NCBI GenBank assembly: GCA_019614645.1
Contig: JABWDB010000001.1
Span: 15,541,501-15,605,500, forward strand
Length of the DNA stretch: 64,000 nt
Source: Stratiolaelaps scimitus
Taxonomy: Eukaryota > Arthropoda > Arachnida > Mesostigmata > Laelapidae
Direction of reading: 5' to 3'
Part shown: positions 22,224 through 33,229 of the stretch, piece after piece
Position numbering within the stretch: position 1 is the first letter of the stretch
Layout of the letters: each line of letters starts with the position of its first letter
Notes under the pieces: model-generated
The model's database searches: none
What the model was told of the DNA's origin: nothing
What the model saw: only the letters and a program-made list of their open reading frames with translations
Made by a program: the position numbers and the translations under genes

Positions 22224-23239
22224 TTATTCAAACATACAGTAGTTCGGAATTTCTAGGGATTATGGGGGTGGGGGGTGAGGACGACAATGTCCCGAGGAAG
22301 GCGATGGCATTGCCTCTCTGCACAGCGAGGGACAGGCGCTGCAGGAGGAAAGAGCCAGCGCGCTTGTCCCCGGTGGCGCGGATCAACCTATGGTAGACCC
22401 CCTCGAGGAAATTCGCAGTGAGAGGGCCGTGCCCGCCCAAGGTCTCAAAGGCAAGGGGGGAAAACAGGTGCGTTGCTTGGAGTGCGGCGTACTTCCTCAG
22501 CTTTGCCCGCTCCGCACGTGCTACTGCGTAACCGGGGATGGTTGCACAGTGGTTGACATAAGAAGGTGCTAGAGTGTCAACCACAGTGCCGTCCCAAACC
22601 AGGTGCTGGCCTCGATGGAAGGGGATAAGGGTGAGGCCGTCAGGGCGGCGCCCGTCAGAGGTGTCGAGGCCCTGTGGCTCCCTTGTGCAAGGGATACCGG
22701 CGGAGTGGAGGGCCCTCACGAGCGTGTCATTAAGCATCGTGTGTCGCGGATGGCGACCGGCGCTGCGTTCGCACGAGAGACCGTGATGGCCATTCGTTGC
22801 GACGGGGTCCCCGCAACGCTCGCAGCTGTGGGCCGCAACTACAGGGGCCCCGAGGCGAAGGCCCACACAGAAGCGGAGGGAGCGATCGTCGAGAGCAGTA
22901 CCAAGGGACGAGGAGGGCAGCGCGTGGAGCCACGCCCCCGCACCAGGCCTGTCGACAGCCCGGAGGCGAGCTTGGTCAGCAACGTGTGGCGCAGAGGCCA
23001 GGAGGGAGTCCCGCAGCTCCTGGTGCAGGGCATCGGACCATACCCGCTGCTTGCTCTGTTTGTCCGGAGGGACCCGAGCGCGGACGCCCGTCTGGTCAAG
23101 GGCAGCCTCCCGGGAAGCGGAGAAGTGGGCGAGCGTTTCGGGGGGGAGGACTGTAGCCACCATGTCGGCAACCGCCGTAAGCGACGCGGCGTAGCAAACG
23201 TCAGCCAAGCGGCGTACACTGAGGATGCCGAGGCCACCA
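22224..23239 (-). mobile_element. Restriction-like-endonuclease retrotransposon, copy 2
   Basis: A 5'-truncated insertion whose minus-strand frame is open for about 330 codons from 23238 to the stop near 22228. It includes RRLADVCYAASLTAVADMV, zinc motif CERCGDP, GRRPDGLTLIPFHRGQHLVW and QRGNAIAFLGTL. The C-run of the other copies is interrupted by an A, changing the last residues. CCAATTAA flanks both ends (22216-22223 and 23240-23247). It lacks the reverse transcriptase, so it is a dead insertion, but with little decay. Confidence 0.85.
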
Positions 23240-23491
23240 CCAATTAAAATTAATTATTTAAAAATGACACGCATGGCATGTCGAAAAAATAACACGTTTT
23301 CCCTTACACCTGCAAACTAGTTTCTTGATTGCACCTGTTGTTAGTATCTTATGTTCACGATACCAGTCCCGCAAAGTATAGTCTCTTGTCATAGAAATTT
23401 TCTATGATTTTTCTAATTCTTTTTTACAAATGGCGTGGTCAGCATTTTTGCAGGTGGCTCTTTTTTATGAATAATAAAAAACAAAAATTTC

Positions 23492-23773
23492 AAGTGGAAT
23501 TGCGAATTACCTCAACATCTTGGAAATTTCGAATCGTGGCTATCTGACATCCCCGCTACCGACAGGGGTGGGCGCCCCAGATTCTCTATTTTCCTGTCTA
23601 AACCTGCATGCGACGTTAAGACCTTGTGGTCTCTTGAGACTTTGGGTGTCAATGATTTACTAGATAACATTTTATCTGCTGAGAAAACAGAAGCACTGCA
23701 GCAATATAACGACGGCCTGGTCCACAATAGCAAGTCATACCTGAGCGTCCATCTATCTCCGCAGGGTAAATAA
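23492..23773 (+). pseudogene. BEL/Pao-like retrotransposon fragment
   Basis: A 93-codon open stretch reads LPQHLGNFESWLSDIP, KTLWSLETLGVNDLLDNIL and EKTEALQQYNDGLVHNSKSY. A W-LE-(I/L)G(I/V) motif followed by ALxxYNxGL and a basic Y-x-V-x-L run is what BEL/Pao polyproteins show between the protease and the reverse transcriptase. Only this piece remains, and the family call rests on that pattern alone. Confidence 0.45.
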
Positions 23774-23774
23774 T

Positions 23775-24395
23775 TCGGATGCCTGTTTGCAAAATGCGAA
23801 ATGAGGGTCTTAAGCAGGTGTAGGACTCAACAGTAAGTTGCCTCTGGCCTCCTTCACGCTCTTTATCGATGACATTGACCGTTGCGTGTGCGTTCGAAGC
23901 TGACGAGGGAGTCTCACTTCGGCTATGACAAGAAAAATCTTTTGTTCTTCAGGGTGACTCGCGGCTCATCGTCTTCATTCGTTACCGCATCAGCATATAA
24001 CCCGGGCTAGGGAGGTCATCAATGCGATACTCCACCGTTACGTTTGTCTGTCGTCGCGTCCAAGGCACTGGTGCCAATCAAGTGGAGGTGCCACTGCCGG
24101 CTGAGAAAGCCACTTTAGTGCCGCTGTTCCCTTCCACAGGTTTTGATTTTTGTGAGCTGTTTCACATTTGCGCAATTGAAGGAATGCTCAAGACTTACAT
24201 CACGCTGTTCACATGTTTCAAAAGTGCTTGTCGCCCTGTGCTAGGCCTGTTGTTTGAGCGGAGGGGGAAGGAGAGACACCCCGTCATCAACGTTCACCGA
24301 ATTCTCCTGAAGTATTGTACAGATGAGCTGCAACATATTTGACGGTACTGCGTACCCTGCTTAGCTGGTATGCATGAGCAAGACTCCATAAATCT
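23775..24395. other. Unresolved, possibly degraded retrotransposon
   Basis: A plus-strand run SFTLFIDDIDRCVC near 23850 resembles the stretch after the PQG motif of a reverse transcriptase, but nothing follows. A 106-codon plus-strand frame at 24022-24342 has no recognisable domain. Confidence 0.25.
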
Positions 24396-24397
24396 GC

Positions 24398-26600
24398 TTA
24401 ATCTACGGGTGACAAGGCGCACCAGGAGCTTGTAGTAGCAGCTTTTCTTGGCGATCGCTTGCCACGAGGACGGCCTAAATGGGTCACCTTTGCCTTTAGA
24501 AACAACACTGAGTAAGGCAACACTCCGCTTCTTTCCAAGCGTCCTTTGTGTGGGTACGAATTGAAGAGGCTTGCCCAGAAAGGAAACATATCGGCTACAT
24601 GCTGCAAATGTTCGTTACGAACGGAATCCGGTCCTGCAGCCTTGTTAGATTGAAGGCCTTCCAGTGAGTGTAATACCTCCACTGCGAATGAATCTGCTCG
24701 ATGAAACCCGTGCATGATCGATGTTTGTTCATCCCACGCGGCAACGAAGAACGGTGCGGGATTTGGTATAGTATTTTCCGCCGTACACATATTCTTGAAG
24801 TGTCAATTAGGATGGTCGAGGGAATCGGGCAAGCAGGAGGGCGAGCCCGCCGAATCCACCTATGAGGTTCTCTGGTAGCCAGCCACACAAGCCTCTCCTC
24901 CTCCCGTTCGAGATGCTGTCTCCGAGTTGTCTCTAGTATCCGATGTTACCAACTCTTCATTGGAATACGCCAGGGTCTCATACACGGGTACAGCTCAGCC
25001 AGCCGGCGAACACATCGTTGCGCCACACCTGCCAGCTTACAACTCGTGTTGAACCACGGTCTCTGTCGTCGCGGTCTTCTCGTCACCACTGACGAGACTA
25101 TGATATCGATCAGAGAATCGCCATGGTTTCGATGTCCAACTGACGCAGAGCCGGGAAGCTGCAATTTTTGGCATCAACTTTGCCTTGGGACGTTGGAGCG
25201 TTTGCACCCGTGATCAGGTGGCAGCCAGAGTCGTTGACAAGAGTGGGTAGGGTGAGGGTTCCAAGATCATCTGGCATATCAATCCTTGAAATGAAGTCTC
25301 CAGCCATTAGCAGCAGGTCGGTGATAGAGGGTAGTGCATGCATGGCTTAAGTTACCTTGTCAACCAGTTCAGATGAACCCTCAAACCGCCGGGCGGATGT
25401 ATACTGCGAATATATTGCATCGGTCGCATCGGTTGCTTCCCATGTCTCAGTTAGGATTAGCACATCGATGTGAGTAAGGGCGGATGACGACAGTAGCGCC
25501 AAGGATCGTAATGCTCCCTCTATGTTCCACTGCGCTATTGATAATACGTCCATTTCGGCGTCTGGCGCTTTCCGGATGGTGATCCCAATCAATCCGGATT
25601 GATGGTGTACCCGATGCAAAATGCACTTGCTATACGATTGTAATTATAATGCCAAATCGCTGCGGCATTTTTTTATAATTGTGATAGTGCTTTCACCAGC
25701 GGTGTATTTTCATGCTAGCAGATCCCGGCAAATATGATACTTCGCAATGAGGAGATGGCTCAATATGTGACTCCACATTGTTCACCGAATACTGGTGGCG
25801 TCAAATGAAGTGGCGAAGTTCAAACTCAAATTTGTGAAACTTTTGTGAATTGCATTGTCCCGAAACTTCGAAACACTTCGAAGCTAAAAGATGGAGAGAG
25901 AAAATTAATAGGGGGTCTGGTTGATGATTGTTCCCGGCGCCTGGAGTTGACCTTCTTCGATCGAAGAAGGTCAAAGTTAGCGACTGCCGAATACGTAACC
26001 TCCAGTCTCCAGGGTCGCGCGATGCTTTTCATTAGATTAACATCCAGCACAGCTCGAACCTCTTTGTCGTTCGCAATACTCCTATCGGCTATTCTGGTGT
26101 TTTAAAAGACTCTTTATACCATTATGCCTTCACCACAGCGGCGCTCGCAGTTGTTGTTCGAACCGCCTCTATCCTGCAGTACTCCCTGCATGTTCCCCGG
26201 CTCTGTTCCAACGATCATGCTAGCCTTTGTCTCATTGGCTTCCATTTGAAGAAGTGGGCCACGTATTTTGGTGACAGCAGCGAGAAGATATTTACAGAAT
26301 TTTGTCGAGTTCGACGAGATCTAATCTTCCAGTTATTCCCTCATCGTTGATTTCTATGACCATCATGTTCATATTCAGCCTTGTACTTCTTGTGCTTCTT
26401 GAATTAGCTTTCAGCACTTTGTTTAACCTCTGACGTGACTTCGGTTACACGCTCCAAGGTGACATCTGCTGTAGATCCTCTTCTGGGTGGAGTTCTAAGG
26501 CAGACGGCTACTTCCCAAACGATTTAGCCATTTGCCCTGGCTTTGGTACTGACACATTGAGAGTGTCGGGAATTTGGACCGCAGACGTACTACCGTCGGT
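24398..26600 (-). pseudogene. APE-type non-LTR element: ORF1-like, endonuclease and start of reverse transcriptase
   Basis: On the minus strand in order: an ORF1-like region (about 26600-25830; RLNKVLKANSRSTRSTRL, LLAAVTKIRGPLLQMEANE), an endonuclease N-terminus at 25619-25350 (VLSIAQWNIEGALRSL, IDVLILTETWE), a middle part LLLMAGDFISRIDMP near 25300, NHGDSLIDIIVSSVV near 25110, then LHSLEGLQSNKAAGPDSVRN (about 24670), the start of a reverse transcriptase. The protein is split by stops and frameshifts, and the palm and 3' end are missing. Jockey- or R1-like; clade not certain. Confidence 0.65.
25947..25974. repeat. 28-bp perfect palindrome without a spacer
   Basis: TTGACCTTCTTCGA is followed immediately by its reverse complement. 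It lies in the ORF1-like part of the minus-strand element. Confidence 0.9.
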
Positions 26601-26839
26601 CTGGCGTGCCTCCCACTTTTGGGCTATGCCGCCACACTGGCCCGCAGTGCCTACGGGGTATGTTGTCGTTCAGATTCGTCCTCGATAGTGGCGAGGGGAA
26701 CCTGAAGCCACTTCCCACTTACAGGTCTGGAAGCCGCCTTTAGCATTGCAACGGACTCCTATGGCCTCCTTTGTAAGGTTTGCTTCAAAGAGCTCAACAT
26801 TTCTGGAAATTTGGAGCGCACACAGACACGACATGGAAA

Positions 26840-27480
26840 CAGACCAATACCAATGAGAGCATAAAATGGATGAAATAATAATAAATATTAATAAATAATA
26901 AATTTAAATATAAATAAATATGGGCGCCGAATACAAATGGGATTCTGTTAATATAATGGTAAATATGGAAAACATATATATATATATAAGGCCAGGCATA
27001 AGTAAATAATTAATTCCTGCAAAGATTCAATGAAATAAATAAAAAATTAGGGCTTAGTATTAAATATGACCGTTTAGCTTAATCACCCCCAGTGGCATTT
27101 GGATATCGCAGCGGTACTTGTTTTAATAGAGAAATAATATAATAGATATATATGTGAACATTTTTACTTTCATTGGATTATATTACGTAGTAGTAATACC
27201 TAAAGGGTAAGTGCTGAGTCCTGTCACGTTACGCTAATTGTTATTAACACTACTACAGTCCATTTCTGTTTTGTACATTATCGAATATTTATGATGACAC
27301 AGCGAGAATCAAAGGGAAAGCCAGATAATTCCATTATAGAGCCATAGCAGTCAACTTTGACCTTTCGTGACATAGTACTTACCATGGTTATCAAATTCTC
27401 CTTGCGTTATTCCATGAAAAGCAGCAAGTGTTGCCCCTAGTGAGTCTTCCACTGCTCAATTGTTGGTTATAAAGACGTTA
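26840..27480. other. Intron-like flank, partly repeating 19.7-20.0 kb
   Basis: AT-rich, with a TA run at about 26974-26990. About 27000-27200 aligns with 19740-19980. No gene. Confidence 0.45.
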
Positions 27481-28037
27481 ATGGTAAAATGTATAATCGA
27501 ATGTTTCAGGCTGATCGTTCCTAGGTGTCGAACATCGTGTTTACCATCAGGAGATTCTTAACTAAGCGGACAATAGAATACTATTGAACAAACTAGGCTA
27601 TGAACGCACGGCTGTACGATCCGTTGCCTCTTACAGATACTGTATATACCGGCAGATTCAACTTCGCGCTCAACTGAATGACGGTTATCCGGACGCTATA
27701 TACCCCCTGGAGTTTCTTCGTCTTATCTTCCGTGGTGATTGTATAACAGCGTACGGCACATATCAATAATGAATTGGAAGAAAATCGGTGTAGTTACTAA
27801 GTAACTAGTTATTATTACTTCTCTATTATTACTCTGCTGATTAGTCAGTGATAACCTTAACAGGGCGGATGATACAAGCACTTAAAGCTAAATCCACGTC
27901 TAGGAATATTGCTAAAGCCCATCATTGCGGGTGTCTTCCACGTTACTAGCTCAAGGCTGACTGAGAGACAAATAGACCTCACAACGGCTCTGTGGATATA
28001 AGATTGTTAATGGGTAGCGTGTAGACCCATAAGAGAC
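27480..28037 (+). promoter_or_regulatory. Conserved leader upstream of the 28 kb gene
   Basis: Aligns with the leaders at 2860, 38640, 51195 and 56960 (reversed). GTTTCAG|GCTGATCG lies near 27510, and a pyrimidine tract ending in CAG at 27634-27636. A 61-codon frame at 27584 is not kept in the other copies. Confidence 0.5.
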
Positions 28038-28688
28038 ATGTGTATTCCAACCGGACTTACAATCGTCCTTATTGTAGTCGTACCGTTCGATGCGAGTGTC
28101 CTGGCTTCGGACAAAATCATTTTTTGGGAGTCGAAACCCAACAAGCACAACTCCAACGCTTCGTTTCATCCCTGCCGGTCGGCGACTAGGGTTACGTTGG
28201 CTATGAAAAAAGAGATCACAAAGCTCGTACTTTCTGCTATGTCTGGGTGCATTCTGAGTATGGTAACCTCGACCAACTACGCATGGGGAAGCTCTGCGCA
28301 ACTGATGGCGAGTGTTCCGCGAATCTTCTATCTTGGTTGTTTAGGATTTCGTCTTGTCTACGAGGTTTTCAGTGATCGTCCTGGACATCTGCCACGGTCA
28401 CTAGCGCGCAACGGGTCACAGGTTTGGGATTTTGCAAACAAACTGATAAACATAGCCGGAGACGACCATTCTATTTCACCAAATGTGTGTATACGAAATG
28501 TACGAGACAAACGACGAGTGTGCTTTCCAAAAACTGAGTTGCTATATGTTGCCAATAGCGCCCTGCCCTGTCTGCAACAGTCTCTGGAAAATCGTGTACC
28601 GGAATACATTGAAGAGATCATATTCGCTTTAGCGTTTGGTATCAAGAAGCTGGTAGCAAGCGGTCTTCTCAATTATATGAGTGGATGA
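28038..28688 (+). CDS. Secreted Cys-rich family, copy 3 (group A)
   Basis: 216 residues, intact, single exon. MCIPTGLTIVLIVVVPF forms a signal peptide with likely cleavage after residue 23 (VLA|SDK). The mature part has FWESKPN, SFHPC, SGC, TNYAWGS, VPRIFYLGC, DRPGHLPRSLARNGS (glycosylation site), SPNVCIRNVRDKRRVC, LPCLQQSLENRVPEYI and GLLNYMSG. It has six core cysteines and lacks the seventh that group B carries before PRxFYL. I recognise no domain. The likely promoter is the P block at 18130, now about 9 kb away because of transposon growth, or an unrecognised nearer one. An AATAAA begins one base after the stop. Confidence 0.9.
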   Translation: MCIPTGLTIVLIVVVPFDASVLASDKIIFWESKPNKHNSNASFHPCRSATRVTLAMKKEITKLVLSAMSGCILSMVTSTNYAWGSSAQLMASVPRIFYLGCLGFRLVYEVFSDRPGHLPRSLARNGSQVWDFANKLINIAGDDHSISPNVCIRNVRDKRRVCFPKTELLYVANSALPCLQQSLENRVPEYIEEIIFALAFGIKKLVASGLLNYMSG

Positions 28689-28689
28689 A

Positions 28690-28695
28690 AATAAA
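28690..28695 (+). terminator. AATAAA polyadenylation signal
   Basis: Begins one base after the stop codon of the 28 kb gene, as in copy 1. Confidence 0.5.
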
Positions 28696-28699
28696 CCTC

Positions 28700-29402
28700 T
28701 TTCAAGTTACATAATATTATATATAGAAATGTTGTACGCGGGAAACTTGCACACAGTTTTAAAAACAGAGTCTCTCTAACGATGCTGGCGGTTAAGGACG
28801 ATATTTTATCTATGAACAACCACATGAAGCTCGCAGCAACGACCAGCATGTCAACGACGATTAAACGTAAACTGACGTACTTTCAAACGTGGACCTTAGT
28901 TAAATACAATTGTGAGTTATTTACAAACCTCTGTCGAGGCAGCACTTTAGCTCTCGTTACCAATTCGTAAAATATATACATATATACAAATCGCAAGTTT
29001 TTACAAAAATGACAGGACCTTTTGTTTAAAGATATTTCGTTGTGAATTATTACCCAGCACCCGTAGGGTCGTAACTTGGTAAATGAAATGTATTCTTATT
29101 GAGTAAGATATCTTTGATCAGGTATTTGAAATCGACGGAGCAGAGTTTCAGATCGAAGCGATCATGGTCAAGGGGGAGGCGGTGGCATTGCCTCTCGCCA
29201 CAGCTAGGGAAAAGCGCTGCTAATTAGTACATTTATTCTTAGTATAAGTATAGTTGGGGCCCCTCGCTTAAGGTTGCTTTGAGGTATTCCCTCGTTTCAA
29301 ATGGATTTGTTATTTCCAGCATAATTGTATCATGCTGTATCAAACGAGAGACAGTCTAAAGAAGCAAGTAGGAAATAATCATCGCAATCGCATCTACAAT
29401 GC
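28700..29402. other. Duplicated 3' flank with an element relic
   Basis: Aligns in pieces with 4160-5000. At 29165-29225, minus strand, it holds the same relic of the restriction-like-endonuclease element as 4760-4825. No gene. Confidence 0.45.
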
Positions 29403-29702
29403 CTATTGCATTCGTTTATAGTAAGCGTGTGTTATTTGAATCGTACGACTTTTGCCCAGGTGGGCCATGATTTGCTGGTGACAACATTCTATATAATAAC
29501 GAGATGTTTTAGGCTGATTGGTTTTACATAGGCATCGAAGGTCGTGGCGATAATCAGGTGATTCCTGATACAGAGGAATATTGTCAACCTGGGCCAGCAA
29601 ATAATGCAAATGGCGGTGATATCTGTCGTCTTTACTGTTTACATTAGAGAACTCATCGGTTAACGCTCCCAAGCAGATGATAGAGCTCGAGGCCGAGGAC
29701 AC
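29403..29702 (-). other. Minus-strand frame paralogous to 5794-6024
   Basis: Starts MSSASSSIICLGALTDEFSN and stays open for 99 codons, rich in H, Y and R. Only the first part matches the other copy in protein. The nucleotide match continues past the frame break of the other copy. Coding status unresolved. Confidence 0.25.
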
Positions 29703-29819
29703 TTTCTAAATATAACACTAGATATGTTTGCCTTTAACTGTGCAAGTTATATAACAGAGTACCATAGATGTCTCTTATGAATTGCAATTGCATACATATG
29801 TTTTCAATTCAAATACTGC

Positions 29820-29924
29820 AGGAGATTGATAGGGGCTCAGTAGGGGTCTGACACTACCAGGCAAATACCTTAGTTGTGAGCCCCGGTGTCCATGCAGGAT
29901 TTACATTTAACCTCTATAAAAAAA
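29820..29924 (+). repeat. SINE-like repeat, 5'-truncated, A tail
   Basis: Contains TCTGACACTACCAGGCAAAT and TGTCCATGCAGGATTTAC, then AACCTCTATAAAAAAAAA. It is the reverse orientation of the repeats at 45120 and 60277. The flanks AATTCAAATACTGC (29806-29819) and AATTCAAACACTGC (29925-29938) are a 14-bp target-site duplication with one mismatch. Confidence 0.75.
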
Positions 29925-30059
29925 AATTCAAACACTGCTTTATTCATCATGAGGGTTGGTACAATAGATGTAATGTAAGATGCAAATGTAATAAATAATG
30001 TAAATGTAAGGTGAAAGAGTGTTATTATTATTTATATTACGTGTTATGATTATTGTATT

Positions 30060-30740
30060 GCTTATTTAGGTATGGCCGCCAGACAGCTGAAAGTAAAGGT
30101 ACTTAGGTGTGACTAAACTCTAAATAAAGAGCAACATAGAGATCAGCTTATTCTGAAATGAAAACATCTGATGATCGTGTTACAAATCAGAGAGGCTGAA
30201 CGCACCAATTTTGTAACATGGGCATTGAAGTCGGGATAAGGTATGACTATAAAGACTACGTCTAGAGCTGGGGCACTATATAAACTCGCGGTTAATATAG
30301 AAGAGTATTCATTGTTGAATATTCATGTTGACATAACACAACATATTTGTTTATTTACGGAACTGCAATTGTACAAACACTTAAGTTCTAGCTAAATAGT
30401 ACTGCCGAAAGTGTAAACACCACACCTGAACTCGCTCGATGATTATTCTAAATTCATTGGGCATATTTATCACAAATTATTTATGACCAGCCTGAATGGA
30501 TAGTTAAAATGGCATTCATTAGTGAGTGAACGATTCCAGTAGAAATAAATTGACATATTTATAAGACACAAAGAATAAAAGTTGCAGTAATCAGCTATTC
30601 GTTCATAGCGATTTTCCTGCTTCACATGTAAACTTTTTAGCTGAGGTGAGGGCCCGAGTCTCGCGAGGATGGGAGCTCCAGACGGTCGGGAGGCGGTAAG
30701 CGAGTGCATGGCGGCTAGATTCCTTAATGGCGGGCGGCCT
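30060..30740. other. End of duplicated flank and a retrotransposon tail
   Basis: About 30060-30240 aligns with 6160-6330. About 30340-30390 carries the TTATT(G/T)ACGGAACTGCA tail (minus orientation), probably the 3' end of the reverse transcriptase relic just downstream. Confidence 0.45.
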
Positions 30741-30890
30741 TTAGTTGAAATCAATGGTTTGTGGTGGGTGTGGTCAAAAGCTTTTGAAAAATCAAACGCA
30801 ATCAATATAGATCCTATTATTTTGGTATATAACCCAATCATCAATATCATAACCTTATCTTCGTAAAGGAGAAATTTTGACTCCTCCATG
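30740..30890 (-). pseudogene. Small reverse transcriptase relic
   Basis: Minus strand reads IAFDFSKAFDHTHHKPLIS, the FDFSKAFDxVxHxxLL motif of non-LTR reverse transcriptases. Nothing else of the domain survives. Confidence 0.55.
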
Positions 30891-31074
30891 CTGACTCCTG
30901 GTCATAATGTGTTCAGAGGAGAGGTCGTTATAAATGCGATTTACAATAATTATGTTAGTTTACAAAGTTACTAGGAACCTAAGTAGAATTCTTCTGGAGA
31001 AAACGAAGAGTCGTTACCAAGAGATCAAAGTATTTAAATATACGATAATTGGCGAAAATAGAGAAATGGATTCC

Positions 31075-32260
31075 AAGAAAAAAGGTGGAACAGGGGAGGG
31101 GCACAGGGTCGACCCTTGCACTTCAGACGTACGAGGACCCCAGCCAGAGTGAAGACGACTGGTACGATACAACCCATCTCGACCTCAGACGGTGGCAATA
31201 CACTGGTTTATGTACTAAATGAGAACTATTCATACCCTAAGATGGATAAGCTGGCAAAGAAAAGAGAGGCCTCACACTCCCCGGGGGTAAAGGCGCTGAA
31301 GAAGAGATCCACTGATACAGTGGTGGGAGTCATTAGGGGGTTTAACCGAGTCGGAGATATCTCATACAGGGGAAGATACAGAAGCTGGTAAAGCTAGCTA
31401 AGGTGAAACATACGACCACGGCCACCTCTACAAAGGATCTCTCAGGGTTTTTGGCGACATAGATTGGTAGGCTGGCAGGGGCGGTGGAGGACACCTGGCC
31501 TGGAGTCGAGACACACATAAGGCATGAGGAGCTAACAACCGAGACGGTGGAAGTTGGGACGGTTGCGACGAATAGGACTTGGAGGGTCAGATAATGGAAA
31601 TGATCACCTGGAATAAAGAACTGTGGGACAGGTTAATGCACGTCCAGAGCGGATGAAATGCCCTAAAACGCGAAAAGGTAACTCTGGATATGAAGATTTC
31701 GAAACCCTGAACTGCATAACGCGCCGAAGTGCGACGCAGAGCTACGAGGGTGCACGACATACAGAAGAGAATTGTAGATACAAAGGATAAAGGAGGTGTC
31801 CTTCAAATTATCAGTTAAGAGTGACCAGGGGATTACTTCGGCCTCCTGGGGAGCTTCCTAGAGGATAGTCTTCTGAAGGCGCTTCTTAAGGGGTCGTTAG
31901 CACCAAAAGACTAAAGGGACTAAATAACCAGATAAGGCCTAGAGACCTCGAAATTACTATCCAAGGGGTCACCAGGAACAATCATGGGCACATCATACTT
32001 TAAGTACTCATGATGCCTCAGCTAACATAGTTGAAACCATTAAGGCAAGGAACAACCATGAGGCTGACCTCAGGCGCCACAAGTCCAGACTGTTCCTATG
32101 GGGGAGACGCCTTTCTAGAGAGAGAGATCAAGCGCCACTTGGCACAAAGGATCCCCGGTTTTAGTAATACAATGACCTGCGCAGAATACAGAACAATGGT
32201 GAATGCCAGCAAATCTCCAATAGGACGGGATCACGTTCCTCCATAGTCACGACGGATCCA
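31075..32260 (+). pseudogene. ORF1-like region of a decayed non-LTR element
   Basis: Plus-strand pieces in shifting frames: KALKKRSTDTVVGVIRGFNR (about 31290-31350), IGRLAGAVEDTWPGVETHIR (about 31460-31520) and FLEREIKRHLAQRIPGFSNT (about 32110-32170). They are charged and lack enzymatic motifs, as in R1-type ORF1. Inferred from composition and from neighbouring R1-like endonuclease and reverse transcriptase pieces. Confidence 0.35.
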
Positions 32261-32421
32261 GTACAATCCCTAATAAACCCCGAAGTCATCGAAGCAGCCC
32301 AGACTTCGATCCCCAACGAAGCCCTCAGCCATGGTCTGAGAATTCAATTCAATTCAAACAAATGTTTATTGACGGAACTGCATTTTTCCGTTTTATTTAG
32401 TAATACAATGACCTGCGCAGG
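32160..32421. repeat. 25-bp direct repeat around a retrotransposon tail
   Basis: TTTAGTAATACAATGACCTG followed by CGCAG occurs at about 32160-32184 and 32397-32421. Just before the second copy (about 32341-32391) is a minus-strand 3' tail with AATTC repeats and GTTTATTGACGGAACTGCA. The repeat is longer than a usual target-site duplication. Confidence 0.5.
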
Positions 32422-32474
32422 AGTTCGGTAGACATTGGCCAGTCTGACCTGGTCACATTGACCTGCGTTTTCCT

Positions 32475-32937
32475 GACGATGAGACGGGACGTTTTGTCAC
32501 GCACGTCAACCCTGCACTGGATAGGTCCGCCTTCGATAGACGTTGGAATGTCTCTAGAATAAAACGGATACGAAGAAGGGTAAGAAATAAAAGCACATCA
32601 CGCCGGACCTAGAGGGGTACTGGATGACCTTCGAGGGGTCAATGACGACACCCTCTCTATGGATGTAAATGAGGAGGATAAACAGGAGAAGTTAAACCAC
32701 CATAATTTCCTGCAGGTAAATCTCAACGGAAGCAGGCTTGCACATGACCTCCTCACGGAGCAGATGTTTACCGAACTCTGTCCAACTCATTTTTTCACCT
32801 GTTTTTTCTAGTCAGACTGGTTCTGGGTGAGTAGTCATATTCAAGCCATCGAAGACGATGAGACGGGACGTTTTGTCACGCACGTCAACCCTGCACTGGA
32901 TAGGTCCGCCTTCGATAGACGTTGGAATGTCTCTAGA
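32475..32937. repeat. 84-bp exact direct repeat
   Basis: Positions 32475-32558 and 32854-32937 are identical over 84 bases, about 380 bases apart. The second copy lies within a minus-strand coding relic (EEEILFKRTNISRDIPTSIE), so the first is a displaced duplicate. Confidence 0.85.
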
Positions 32938-33225
32938 GATGTTCGTGCGTTTAAAGAGAATTTCCTCCTCTACAAGAATAGAGTCATATTTAAGTCAGCT
33001 TAATGTATATGTGATCGCTCATCGTTTCGCCGTTGAGTACTTCCCGCACACATTTGAAGAGTTTCGGCCGAGCAGAGAGTGAAGTCGATCCATGCCAGTT
33101 GACTACCTCTCTCGAAGGTAAGGTCGTCTGCTCTGTTAACCACGAGTAGATCGTGTGCTGCAAGCCATTTTGCAAGTATAGAGCCCCTAGGTGTGGTGGA
33201 TCGACTGCTCCGATCCACGTGTGTT
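32830..33225 (-). pseudogene. R1-like endonuclease C-terminus, inverted part of an insertion
   Basis: Minus strand reads STTPRGSILAKWLAAHDLLV, VNRADDLTFERGSQLAWIDF and TLCS, the pattern of the endonuclease C-terminal half in R1-type elements (LAxxDLxVxN...SxIDxTLxS). It then continues with EEEILFKRTNISRDIPTSIE and GGPIQCRVDVRDKTSRLIV. It starts at the point where a plus-strand reverse transcriptase piece begins, a head-to-head layout. Confidence 0.6.
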
Positions 33226-33229
33226 AAAT

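Noticed and set aside
27584..28928. Upstream coding exon in the leaders (short frames at 27584 and the like)
   Set aside because: Frame and start are not conserved between the units.
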